From NCBI RefSeq assembly GCF_039542035.1, contig NZ_BAABHJ010000022.1:96302-160301 (forward strand): 64,000 bases of DNA, written 5' to 3'. Positions 33,407 through 42,017 of this stretch are shown here, piece by piece. The notes beneath the pieces were generated by a model that did no database searches, had not been told where the DNA came from, and saw only the letters and a list, made by a program, of their open reading frames with translations. Both the position numbers and the translations under genes were made by a program. Positions within the stretch are counted from its first letter, which is position 1; each line of letters begins with the position of its first letter. The stretch comes from Actinoallomurus liliacearum (lineage in GTDB: Bacteria > Actinomycetota > Actinomycetes > Streptosporangiales > Streptosporangiaceae).

Positions 33407-34477
33407 CTAATTGCGGGCTTGGCTCGGGTGGCGCCGTTCGAGACGCTGCCGTCTCAGGATGTTGCGCCAGGTGTGCCGGAACACCTCATCGACGCCGACG
33501 GCGAAGATGAGCACGCCGCCTTGGACGATGTACTGGTAGAACGTTGACACGCCCAGCAGGTTGAGGCCGTTGTTCAGGACGCCCACGATCAGGACACCGA
33601 CGATCGAACCGATGATCTTCCCTTGTCCTCCGGTGATGGCGGTACCGCCGAGGACCACGGCGACGATGACGTCGAACTCGAAGCCGGTGCCGGAGTTGGG
33701 GTCGCCGGTGGCGATGCGGGAGTTCAAGAGGATGCCCGCGACGCCCGCGGCGAGGCCGGAGAGGATGTAGAGGGTGACTCGGGTGCGGTTGATCGGGATG
33801 CCCGAGAGGCGTGCGGCCTCCTGATTGCCGCCGCTGGCGACGGTCCACCGGCCGAGGATGGTCTTGCGCTCGACGAAGATCATGACGAGGGCGGTCACAG
33901 CGAAGATCGCGACGGGGACCGGGACCGGTCCCACGTCAGAGGTCGCCAGGTCGTTGAAGGAGAACGGCACTCCGGTGACCGGGGACCCGCCGGCGACGAC
34001 GTTCGCCAGGCCGCGGCCGATGTACATGGTGCCGAGAGTGGTGATCACCGGGTTGATCCTCATCCCGACGATGAGGAAGGCGTTGAGGGCCCCGATGACG
34101 CCGCCCGCCAGAGCGCCCATGAGGAACGCCCATCCGAGGGGCCAGTGGGCGTCGGCGACGAACTTGGCGGCGGTGACGCCGGCGACGGCGATGATCGAGC
34201 CGACGGACAGGTCCAGGCCGCCGGCGACCATGACGGGAGTGACCAGGCACGCGGATATGCCGATGAAGGAGACCTGGCCGAGGACGTTGGTGATGTTCTG
34301 GGACGTCGTGAACTGGCTGGTCGCGAACGACAGCCACACGCTCAGGGCGATGAGGATGCCGAGGTTCATGACGAGCGTCTTGCTCGTCGGCCGGGCGAAC
34401 CAGACTTTCAGCCCGGAGCCGATCGAGGACCTTCGCGCCGGGACGGCGTCGGAGGTGATGCCTTCCATACCGGTCAT
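33407..34477 (-). CDS. Sugar ABC transporter permease, RbsC type
   Basis: A 356-residue membrane subunit. The ATG at 34477 lies in an ATGA overlap with the ATPase stop; an ATG three codons later is possible. An N-terminal cytoplasmic segment of about 35 residues precedes the helices. Family motifs include 'VAGGLDLSVGSIIAVAG', 'GGNQEAARLSGI' and 'VVLGGTAITGGQGKIIGS'. It is the only permease in this module, so the channel is probably a homodimer, unlike the two-permease importers at 1-1803 and 18228-21338. Confidence 0.92.
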   Translation of the reverse strand: MTGMEGITSDAVPARRSSIGSGLKVWFARPTSKTLVMNLGILIALSVWLSFATSQFTTSQNITNVLGQVSFIGISACLVTPVMVAGGLDLSVGSIIAVAGVTAAKFVADAHWPLGWAFLMGALAGGVIGALNAFLIVGMRINPVITTLGTMYIGRGLANVVAGGSPVTGVPFSFNDLATSDVGPVPVPVAIFAVTALVMIFVERKTILGRWTVASGGNQEAARLSGIPINRTRVTLYILSGLAAGVAGILLNSRIATGDPNSGTGFEFDVIVAVVLGGTAITGGQGKIIGSIVGVLIVGVLNNGLNLLGVSTFYQYIVQGGVLIFAVGVDEVFRHTWRNILRRQRLERRHPSQARN

Positions 34478-35979
34478 GCCGCCTCCCCGTGCGCGGCGCG
34501 CAGCAGCGCTTGTTCGGACACGTCGTCGCTCGTGTACGTGGCCGCGACCGCACCGTGGAAGAGGACGATGACGCGATCGGACAGGCCGAGGACCTCGGGC
34601 AGTTCGGAGGACAGCAGCAGGACCGCCGTACCGTCGGCGGTGAGCTCCGAGATGAGACGGTAGATCTCCTCCTTGGCGCCGATGTCGACACCGACGGTGG
34701 GGTCGTCGAGGATCAGCAGCCTGGAGCCGCCGAGCATCCATCGGCCGAGAACGACCTTCTGCTGGTTTCCGCCGGAGAGCGCCGCGATGCTCTGGCCCGT
34801 CGACGCCGCCTTGAGCCGGACCCGCCGGGCCATCTCCTCGACGAGGTGCCGACGCCGCCGGTTACGGATGACGCCCCACCTGGTGTAGAGCCATGGCCGT
34901 CCCGAGCTCATGTTGTCCGTGATCGACAGCAGCGGGAACATCGCCTGGGTGGTGCGTTCCTCCGGCACGAGGCCGATGCCGGCGCGGGCGGCTCGGTAGG
35001 GATTCCGCCTGCGGCCGGTGGGCGCGGTGGGTGTCTCGATCAGGCCACTGCCGATCGGGTCGGCCCCGAAGACGGCGCGGGCGAGTTCGGTACGGCCGGA
35101 GCCGAGCAGTCCGTAGACGCCGAGGATCTCGCCGGCGTGCAGGTCGAAGCCGATCCCCTGGAGCCCGGTCGGGGTGGTCAGGTCCCGTACTCGGAGCACG
35201 ACCTCCTCACGTGCGTCGGAGGTCTTGCGGAAGACGTGAGAGGCGTCGCGGCCGATCATCAGCTGGATGACGTCGGCGGTGCTGGTCTCGGCGGCGGTGC
35301 TGGTGCCGACGGTCCGGCCGTCGCGCAGGACGGTCAGCCGGTCGCTGACGGAGAGCACCTCTTCCAGCCGATGCGAGACGTAGATGATGCCGATGCCGCT
35401 GTCGCGCAGCTCGAGCAGCACTTGATGCAGGTGCTCCACCTCTTCGGTGCCCAGCGAGGCGGTGGGCTCGTCGAGGATCAGCAGCTTCGTCCGCCGCAGC
35501 AGCGCTCGGGCGATCTCGACGAGCTGCCGTTCGCCGGCGCGCAGGCTCGCGGCGGTCCGGTTCAGGTCGATTCGCATGCCCAGGCGGGCCAGGACCTCGT
35601 GGGTCGCCTCCCGCTGCCGGCCGTCGCGCAGGTAACCGAACAGCCGTTGCTCGTTGCCGAGCACGACGTTCTCCGCGACAGTGAGCTGCGGAACCAGGTT
35701 GGCGTGCTGGAAGATGACGCTGATGCCGCGGCTCATCGAGTCGGCTCGCGAGCCCAACTCGACGGCCGCTCCGTCGAACGTGATCGTTCCCGAGTCCGGC
35801 CTGACGGCGCCCGCGAGGGTCTTGATCAGCGTCGACTTACCGGCTCCGTTCTCCCCTAGGAGCGCGTGGATCTCGCCGCGGTCGACCACGAGGTTCGCAC
35901 CTCGCAGTGCCCGCACGCCGTCGTAGCTCTTGGTCAGCTCATCGATCACGAGCAGGTCGGTGCCGCTCGCCGTGTGCAT
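34474..35979 (-). CDS. Sugar ABC transporter ATPase, RbsA type
   Basis: A 501-residue double ATPase: first domain 'GENGAGKST', 'LRAGERQLVEIARAL' and 'LLILDEPTASLG'; second domain 'GLLGSGRTELARAVFG', 'LSGGNQQKVVLGRWM' and 'LLILDDPTVGVD', with Asp instead of the usual catalytic Glu in the last motif. GAGGAGACACG before ATG 35979 supports this start. An in-frame ATG at 36048, in an ATGA with the binding-protein stop, would add 23 basic residues (see findings). Confidence 0.92.
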   Translation of the reverse strand: MHTASGTDLLVIDELTKSYDGVRALRGANLVVDRGEIHALLGENGAGKSTLIKTLAGAVRPDSGTITFDGAAVELGSRADSMSRGISVIFQHANLVPQLTVAENVVLGNEQRLFGYLRDGRQREATHEVLARLGMRIDLNRTAASLRAGERQLVEIARALLRRTKLLILDEPTASLGTEEVEHLHQVLLELRDSGIGIIYVSHRLEEVLSVSDRLTVLRDGRTVGTSTAAETSTADVIQLMIGRDASHVFRKTSDAREEVVLRVRDLTTPTGLQGIGFDLHAGEILGVYGLLGSGRTELARAVFGADPIGSGLIETPTAPTGRRRNPYRAARAGIGLVPEERTTQAMFPLLSITDNMSSGRPWLYTRWGVIRNRRRRHLVEEMARRVRLKAASTGQSIAALSGGNQQKVVLGRWMLGGSRLLILDDPTVGVDIGAKEEIYRLISELTADGTAVLLLSSELPEVLGLSDRVIVLFHGAVAATYTSDDVSEQALLRAAHGEAA

Positions 35980-36044
35980 CGTGTCTCCTCGCCGTTGCTC
36001 ATGCGTCCGTGGACGCGTCGTCGCCCGGGGCGCTCGGTGCGGGT

Positions 36045-37097
36045 TCATTTGCCGACACAGGGCAGGTTCGCCGTCGCGAAGTACTCGGACTTGTTGAAGT
36101 CGTTCGCGGCGGTGCAGTCGGGCCCGAGCGGCTTGTCGGGTACGTTCGCGGTGTAGGCGCTGCGCGGCGGGATCTTGCCGCTGATCATCTGCCGCGTGGT
36201 GTCGATCAAGGTCTGGGCCACCTCTTGGGGAGTCAGCCCGAGGTCGGCCATCAGCGGTGACGCCGGATCGGTGAGTGCGCGCAGTTCCTCGTCGGTTCCG
36301 TTGATGCTGTAGAAGTAGGTGTGGTCGGGCTTCTTGCCGGTCGCGCCGCCCAGCCCCGCGGACTTGAAGGCCTGCAGGGCCCCCATCGCCATGTCGGAGT
36401 TGCAGCCGGTGGCGATGTTGTAGCCCTTGTCGCGCTGCAGGGCGTCCTCGGCGACGGTCACCGCCGTGTTCCGGTTGGCCGCGCCGTTGACGGTCGTGAT
36501 CTGGGCGTCCGGCGCGACGGACTTGACCCCCTTCTCGAAGGGCCCCATGCGGTCGTTCGCGCAACTGGAGACGCCGGTGATCGTGACGATCAGCACCTTG
36601 ACGGGCTGTCCCGGGAAGTTCCGCTGGACGTACTGGGCAGCGGCCTTACCGGCGGCCTCGGTCTCCGTCTTCTCCTCCAGCCCGACGTACGGGGCGGTCA
36701 CTCCGGCCCCGAACGGGATCGCCCACCCGAGCACCGGGACCTTCGCGGCCTGCGCCTGCCTGACGAGCGGAACAGCGACGTTCGCGTCGGCCGGCTGCAT
36801 GATGATGCCGTCGACGCCGCGGGTGAGCAGGTTCTGCATCAGGTCCGGCGCCTTGGTGCCCTGCCCCTGCTGGTTCTCGAAGATGATCTTGATGCCCAGG
36901 CTGTCGGCGTACTTCTGCATCTGCTTCTGCTGGGCGATCTGGTAAGCGTCGGTGTCGAAGAGGATGTCGCCGATCACGAGCTTCTTGCCACCGCCGGATC
37001 CCCCGCCACCCGTGGAACTCCCGCTGCCGCACGCGCCGGTGAGCAGCGAGGCGGCCAGTGTCGAGGCCAGCAGAGCGATACCGGTTCCGCGCTTCAC
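36045..37097 (-). CDS. Sugar ABC transporter substrate-binding lipoprotein
   Basis: A 350-residue RbsB-like binding protein. The signal ends with 'AASLLTGAC' (Cys 23 lipidated) followed by a Ser/Gly linker. Core motifs include 'VIGDILFDTDAYQIAQQKQM', 'VDGIIMQPADANVAVPLVRQ' and a repeat of the family's hinge segments. The GTG start forms a GTGA with the stop of the upstream dehydratase gene. It feeds the permease and ATPase directly downstream. The operon context predicts an aldose or aldonate ligand. Confidence 0.9.
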   Translation of the reverse strand: MKRGTGIALLASTLAASLLTGACGSGSSTGGGGSGGGKKLVIGDILFDTDAYQIAQQKQMQKYADSLGIKIIFENQQGQGTKAPDLMQNLLTRGVDGIIMQPADANVAVPLVRQAQAAKVPVLGWAIPFGAGVTAPYVGLEEKTETEAAGKAAAQYVQRNFPGQPVKVLIVTITGVSSCANDRMGPFEKGVKSVAPDAQITTVNGAANRNTAVTVAEDALQRDKGYNIATGCNSDMAMGALQAFKSAGLGGATGKKPDHTYFYSINGTDEELRALTDPASPLMADLGLTPQEVAQTLIDTTRQMISGKIPPRSAYTANVPDKPLGPDCTAANDFNKSEYFATANLPCVGK

Positions 37098-38359
37098 TGA
37101 TTTTCTCCTTCGCTACGAGATTCGGCGGTCCGTGACCGATGCGGCTCGGCGGCGGTCCCGCCCTGCTCGGCGACGTGGCCGACACCGCGGATCTGCCAGT
37201 TACGGCGGGCGTCACGATGGACGGCCGTCGACGCGCCGGGAAGTTGCGGACGTTCCAGGTAGCCCTCGTTGACCACGCTGCGCTGCTCGAACGCGTCCTG
37301 GGTCCACGGGATGAACTCGACCAGCGGCGGCACGTCGCTCAGCGTCGTACCGACGAGGTGCTGGTGTACCTGCATCATGTCGCCGGCATGGGGGGCGATC
37401 CGCAGCCCGTGCGCGGCCGCGTGGTGGGCGACCTGAAGCCATTCGGTGACCCCGCCGACACGGGTCACGTCCACCTGCACCACGCGAATCGCGTCGGCCG
37501 CGATGAAATCGGCGAAGTGGTGATAGGAGTACAGGCTCTCCCCGGCGGCGATGTCGACACGCGTGGCCCGCTGCAGCCGGGCGTGCCCGTCCAGCGCGTC
37601 GGCGTGCAGGGGTTCTTCGATCCAGTCCATGCCGACCTCTTCCAGGACCGGCAGGAGCCGGCCGGCCGTCGACAGATCCCAGCGCTGGTTGGCGTCGCAC
37701 ATCAGGGTGATGCCGTCGCCGATCGCTCGGCGGACCGCGCGTACCCGATGGGCGTCCTCCCGCCAGTCGGGCTTGCCGACCTTGATCTTCACTCGGCGCC
37801 AGCCGCGGTCGATCAGCGAGGTCAGATCCCGCACCAGTGTGTCGACCGGATAGTTCAGCCAGCCTCCGTCGGTGTTGTAGGTCTCGATCGCCTCGGCGCT
37901 GCCGCCCAGCAGCCGCCACAGCGGCATCTCGGCCCGTTGCGCCGCGAGATCCCACAACGCGATGTCGACCATCGCCAGTGCCATGTGCACCACGCCGGCC
38001 CGGCCGAGCCAGTGGGTCGGCAGCCAGTACAACCGCTTCCAGGTCCCGAGGATGTCCTCGGACGCGGCTCCCAGCAGCGAGGGCGCGTAGTAGCGGCTGA
38101 TCACATCGCACAGCAGCTCTGGAGCGCAGTGCACCCCGGAGATGCCCGTTCCGACACGTCCGTCGGCCGTGCGAATCTCGACCACGGGGACGATCCAGGA
38201 CCGCAGCCCCGCCGTGGAATCGGCGATCGGCTGCTTGAGGGGGACGGCCAGCGCGTAGGTCTCCACGGACGTGATGACCGCGCCGGCGTCACCGCGCGGC
38301 AGGTCCACCAACGGCGGCGAGAGCACCCCGAACGCGTCGTCAGAGTCGTCTAGTCCCAT
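37094..38359 (-). CDS. Enolase-superfamily sugar-acid dehydratase (mandelate racemase subgroup)
   Basis: A 421-residue enolase-superfamily protein. Visible catalytic residues: K191 and K193 in 'KIKVGK', metal ligands D222 ('CDANQRWD'), E248 ('DWIEEP') and E274 ('AAGES'), and H324 ('IAPHAGDM'). A KxK motif plus that His is typical of acid-sugar dehydratases acting on fuconate, rhamnonate, galactonate and similar acids. The ATG at 38359 has AGAAAGGAT upstream; a longer in-frame ORF begins at 38479 but lacks support. An unusual polar tail of about 40 residues follows the family core. It leads the minus-strand operon and would supply the 2-keto-3-deoxy acid. Confidence 0.87.
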   Translation of the reverse strand: MGLDDSDDAFGVLSPPLVDLPRGDAGAVITSVETYALAVPLKQPIADSTAGLRSWIVPVVEIRTADGRVGTGISGVHCAPELLCDVISRYYAPSLLGAASEDILGTWKRLYWLPTHWLGRAGVVHMALAMVDIALWDLAAQRAEMPLWRLLGGSAEAIETYNTDGGWLNYPVDTLVRDLTSLIDRGWRRVKIKVGKPDWREDAHRVRAVRRAIGDGITLMCDANQRWDLSTAGRLLPVLEEVGMDWIEEPLHADALDGHARLQRATRVDIAAGESLYSYHHFADFIAADAIRVVQVDVTRVGGVTEWLQVAHHAAAHGLRIAPHAGDMMQVHQHLVGTTLSDVPPLVEFIPWTQDAFEQRSVVNEGYLERPQLPGASTAVHRDARRNWQIRGVGHVAEQGGTAAEPHRSRTAESRSEGENQ

Positions 38360-38536
38360 CCCGTATCCTTTCTGAACTGCGGCGAACGCCGACCTGAGAG
38401 TTCGAGTTCGGCACACATTCAGCCACCGGCAACACGCCCGTAACAACGACGAGTTGTGGATACAAGGGATTCGAAACACGAATAACGCCGGGCGACGGGC
38501 CGCCTCAGGCGAGGGCAGAACTCGGCCCGGGACGGC

Positions 38537-39466
38537 TCAGTCGGGGATGGGAAGCGTGCCGGGAGGCCGCTCGCTCGCCACGGCGAGATCGATGAACGCC
38601 TGCGCGACCCGGCTCAGCGGCCGTTCGGAATGCCACCACAGGCCCACGTCGCGGTACAGGTGGGGGTCGTCGACCAGGCGTGTCTCGAGCCCGTCGCGGC
38701 GAGCCATGGTCGCCGCGAGCAGGTTGACCAACCCGAGGCCGAGCCCCGCCCGCACCATCGCGGTCAGCGTGGTCGGCTGGTGCGAGACGATCCCGACCTC
38801 GGGCTCCAGTCGACTGGAGTGCATGGCCAGCGACGCCTCGTACCCCAGGATGGGCGTGTCCAGCGGATCGCCGATCGTGATGACCGGGTACCGGGCGATC
38901 TCTTCGAGGCCGATGGACTCCTGGGCCAGGATGGGATGACCGAGGGGGGCCAGGACCACGAACGGCTCCCGCCACAGCGGCCGCCGGACCAGAGCATGAT
39001 CCGCGGGTTCCGGCCGGTACGGCCGGATCGCGACCGCGGCCCGCCGTACCGACAGCGTCGACTCGATCACCTGCACGTCGCCGTCGAGAACCCCCACCTC
39101 GATCAGCGGGTTCTTCTCACGCAACCGCTTCAGCAGCGGCGGCAGGAACTCCGAGCTCGCGCTCGCGAAGCTGGCGATCGTCAGCCGGCCCGCGACCGAC
39201 GTCGTCGACCGCATGTCCGACACCGTGTCGTCGACGGCGGCGATGATCGACCGTGCCCGGGGAAGCAGCCGCTTGCCCTCATCCGTCAAGGTCAGCGGGC
39301 GGGTACGCCGCTCGATCAGCGGGCATCCCAGCGCCTTCTCCAGGCTCGCGACGTGCGCCGAGATGCGGGGCTGCGACAGGTGGACGCGCGCAGCCGCTCG
39401 GGCGAAGCCGCCGGAGTCGACGACCTCCAGCCAGGAGCGCAGCCAGGTGAGCTCCAGATCGGTCAT
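38537..39466 (-). CDS. LysR-family transcriptional regulator
   Basis: A 309-residue LysR protein with its helix-turn-helix at about residues 5-60 ('LRSWLEVVDSGGFARAAARV', 'SQPRISAHVASLEKALG') and the LysR substrate-binding fold after it. The ATG at 39466 is preferred over GTG 39478 because GGAGGTG lies just before it. It sits upstream of the dehydratase-led operon on the same strand, with 177 bases between, and is divergent from the GlcD gene, so it could control either. It resembles the LysR at 9159. Confidence 0.9.
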   Translation of the reverse strand: MTDLELTWLRSWLEVVDSGGFARAAARVHLSQPRISAHVASLEKALGCPLIERRTRPLTLTDEGKRLLPRARSIIAAVDDTVSDMRSTTSVAGRLTIASFASASSEFLPPLLKRLREKNPLIEVGVLDGDVQVIESTLSVRRAAVAIRPYRPEPADHALVRRPLWREPFVVLAPLGHPILAQESIGLEEIARYPVITIGDPLDTPILGYEASLAMHSSRLEPEVGIVSHQPTTLTAMVRAGLGLGLVNLLAATMARRDGLETRLVDDPHLYRDVGLWWHSERPLSRVAQAFIDLAVASERPPGTLPIPD

Positions 39467-39553
39467 GGGCACCTCCACTGCCGCTAACAGTAATCGTGGG
39501 ATGCGCGTCCGTGTCGATCGATCCCGGCTCTGGACGACGGCCTGCTGCCATGC

Positions 39554-39568
39554 TTACATGTCTGACAA
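39554..39568. promoter_or_regulatory. Candidate GntR operator and leaderless promoter of the GlcD gene
   Basis: TTACATGTCTGACAA at 39554-39568 contains the palindrome TGTC-T-GACA and recurs with one change upstream of the GntR gene (43591-43605). TTACAT (39554-39559), with TGGACG 17 bases further upstream (39531-39536), resembles a promoter. Initiation about 8 bases downstream of TTACAT would fall on the ATG, which fits a leaderless message repressed by the GntR protein. Confidence 0.6.
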
Positions 39569-40962
39569 TGTTCAGTGATCGATCTCTCTCCACCAATGTC
39601 CTGCGGCAGCTCCGCTCGGTCGTCGGCGACGAGAATGTGCGCACCGACCCGGGGGTGCTCGAGGCGTACGCGCGGGATGCGACGCCGCTGTTCCACGCCT
39701 ACCCACAGGCGGTCGTCGAGCCCGACGACGCGCCGCAGATCGCCGAGATCGTCCGCATCGCCGTCGAGCATCGCCTCCCGGTCATTCCGCGAGGCTCCGG
39801 GTCGAACCTGTGCGCCGCCACCTCGGCCCAGCAGGGCGGCATCGTCTTGACCACGGCCCGGATGCGGCGCATCGAGGAGATCGCCCCGGCAGAGCTGCTG
39901 GCCCGGGTCCAGCCCGGCGTGACGACCGCGGCGCTGGCGAAGGCGGCAGGCGAGCACGGCCTGTTCTATCCGCCCGACCCGGGCAGCCACACCGTCTCCA
40001 CGATCGGCGGCAACATCGCCACCTGCGCCGGCGGACTGCGCGGGCTGAAGTACGGCGTCACCCGCGACTACGTCCTCGGCCTCACCGCCGTGCTCGGAAC
40101 CGGTGAGATCGTCGCCACCGGTGGCCGGTTGTGGAAGGACGTCGCGGGATACGACCTGACCCGGCTGCTCACGGGCTCGGAAGGAACCCTCGGCATCATC
40201 ACCGAGGCCACCGTCGCCCTGCTGCCCGTGCCCGCGACGATGGGAACCGGACTGGCCTACTTCGCCGACCTCGCGGCGGCGGGCCATGCCGTGACCGAGA
40301 TCATCGCGCGCGGCGTCGTGCCCGCGACGCTGGAGTTCCTCGACCGCCGGTGCATGGACGCCGTCGACGCCTACGCCCACCTCGGGCTGCACGCGACGGC
40401 CGGCGCGATGCTGCTCTTCGGCGACGACGGCGGCGACGATCAGGTGGCCGCGAGTCTCGCGCGGATGCGACAGGCGTGTCTCGACAGCGGCGCCCTGTCC
40501 GTCGAGATCGGTGGCGTCGCCGAGGCCGAGTCGCTGCTGGCCGCCCGCCGCTGCACCCTCCCGGCGCTGTCCCGGCTCGGCTCCCTGACGATCCTCGAGG
40601 ACGCGAGCGTGCCCCGGCCCCGTCTCGCCGAGATGGTCGCCCGCATCGACGACATCGCGCGCCGGCACGACGTCGTGATCGCGACATTCGGGCATGCCGG
40701 TGACGGCAACCTCCACCCGACGTGCGTGCTGCCCTCCGCCGAGGACACCGAGGCCGTCGCCCGGGCCGAACGCGCCTTCGGCGAGATCTTCCGAACCGCG
40801 ATCGCGCTCGGCGGGACGATCACCGGCGAGCACGGCGTCGGCGCGGCGAAGCTGCCCTATCTGGCCGAACGCCTCGGGCCGGAGCAGACGGCCCTGCTGC
40901 GCCGGATCAAGTCCGCCTTCGATCCGGCGGGCATCCTCAACCCCGGAAAGTTGGGATCATAA
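39568..40962 (+). CDS. FAD-linked oxidase, GlcD type (glycolate/lactate oxidase subunit)
   Basis: A 464-residue flavoprotein. It has an N-terminal FAD_binding_4 domain ('PRGSGSNLC', 'IGGNIATCAGGLRGLKYG') and a C-terminal FAD-oxidase domain with 'HAGDGNLHPT' and 'GEHGVG'. The ATG at 39568 is chosen because the family homology starts there and no ribosome site supports the earlier codons. With the adjacent iron-sulfur subunit it forms a membrane-associated 2-hydroxyacid dehydrogenase for glycolate or lactate. No GlcE gene is present. These are the two-carbon and three-carbon products expected from the diketo-hydrolase route. Confidence 0.88.
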   Translation: MFSDRSLSTNVLRQLRSVVGDENVRTDPGVLEAYARDATPLFHAYPQAVVEPDDAPQIAEIVRIAVEHRLPVIPRGSGSNLCAATSAQQGGIVLTTARMRRIEEIAPAELLARVQPGVTTAALAKAAGEHGLFYPPDPGSHTVSTIGGNIATCAGGLRGLKYGVTRDYVLGLTAVLGTGEIVATGGRLWKDVAGYDLTRLLTGSEGTLGIITEATVALLPVPATMGTGLAYFADLAAAGHAVTEIIARGVVPATLEFLDRRCMDAVDAYAHLGLHATAGAMLLFGDDGGDDQVAASLARMRQACLDSGALSVEIGGVAEAESLLAARRCTLPALSRLGSLTILEDASVPRPRLAEMVARIDDIARRHDVVIATFGHAGDGNLHPTCVLPSAEDTEAVARAERAFGEIFRTAIALGGTITGEHGVGAAKLPYLAERLGPEQTALLRRIKSAFDPAGILNPGKLGS

Positions 40963-42015
40963 GTGGCCGCCCTCTTCGACGCCGACCGGCTGAGCCGCTG
41001 CATCTCCTGCGGGTTCTGTCTCCCGGCGTGTCCCACCTACGCCATGACCGGTGACGAGGCGTCCTCGCCCCGCGGCCGGATCACCCTCATGCGAGCGCTC
41101 GAGGCCGGGCGGCTCGACGTCGACGATCCCACCCTGGCCGAGCAGGCTTCCCTCTGCCTCGGCTGCCGCGCCTGCGAGCCGGTCTGTCCCGCCGGCGTCG
41201 AGTACGGCCAACTGCTCGAGCAGTGGCGCGGCGCGCAGTGGCAGGGACGCCGCCGTCCGCTGATCGTGCGCGCCCTCGTCCTGCTGGTGAGGCTGCGCCC
41301 GGCCCACCGGCTCGCCGGGATCCTCCGGCGGGCCGCCCGCCGGAGGGCCGACGAGGCCGACCAGCTGATGCTCGGCTGCGTGGAGCGGACGCTGTTCCCG
41401 CGTGTCAGCCGTGCCGCGCTCGCGTTGGCACCGGGCCTCGCGGCGGATCCGGACCAGGGCTGCTGCGGCGCGCTGCACGCGCACAACGGAGAGCCCGAAC
41501 GGGGCGCGGCGCTGGCCCGCCGCCTCGGCGACGACCTGCCCGGCACCATCGTCACCACCTCAGGCGGATGCGCCGCCCATCTCGCCTCGGTGATCGGGCG
41601 GGAGCGGGTACGGGAGTTCTCCGAATACGTCCAGGACCAGCGGTTCCAGCCGGTCCTGATCGACGGCCGGCCCGCCCGGGTGACCTTGCAGGACTCCTGT
41701 CACCTTCGCAACGGCCTCGGCGTGTGGCGCGAACCGCGGCGACTGCTGCAGAGTGTCGCGGACTATGTCGAACTTCCCTCGGCGGCCACGTGCTGCGGCG
41801 CCGCCGGCACGTACTCGCTGGTCCGCCCACGCGAATCGCGGGCGCTGGCGAAGGCCAAGGTGGCCGAGATCGAGGCCGCCGGCGTCGACATGGTGGTCGC
41901 GGTCAACCCCGGGTGCCTGCGCCAGCTTCGCCAGGCACTGCGCCGACACCGATCACGTGTCCGCGCGGTGCACCTGACCGAGTTCCTCGCCCTCTCAACG
42001 AAAGGACCACACTGA
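40963..42015 (+). CDS. Iron-sulfur oxidoreductase subunit, GlcF type
   Basis: A 350-residue partner of the upstream flavoprotein. Two [4Fe-4S] ferredoxin motifs stand near the N-terminus ('CISCGFCLPACP', 'CLGCRACEPVCP'), and two CCG domains follow ('GCCGALHAHNGE' and 'CCGAAGTYSLVRP'). It starts at a GTG immediately after the GlcD stop. It would pass electrons from the flavin to the quinone pool. Confidence 0.9.
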   Translation: MAALFDADRLSRCISCGFCLPACPTYAMTGDEASSPRGRITLMRALEAGRLDVDDPTLAEQASLCLGCRACEPVCPAGVEYGQLLEQWRGAQWQGRRRPLIVRALVLLVRLRPAHRLAGILRRAARRRADEADQLMLGCVERTLFPRVSRAALALAPGLAADPDQGCCGALHAHNGEPERGAALARRLGDDLPGTIVTTSGGCAAHLASVIGRERVREFSEYVQDQRFQPVLIDGRPARVTLQDSCHLRNGLGVWREPRRLLQSVADYVELPSAATCCGAAGTYSLVRPRESRALAKAKVAEIEAAGVDMVVAVNPGCLRQLRQALRRHRSRVRAVHLTEFLALSTKGPH

Positions 42016-42017
42016 CC

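Noticed and set aside
38360..38479. N-terminal extension of the enolase-superfamily dehydratase to 38479
   Set aside because: The ATG at 38359 has a good AGAAAGGAT site. The 40-residue extension is Arg/Cys-rich, has no family counterpart and would cover the operon's promoter.
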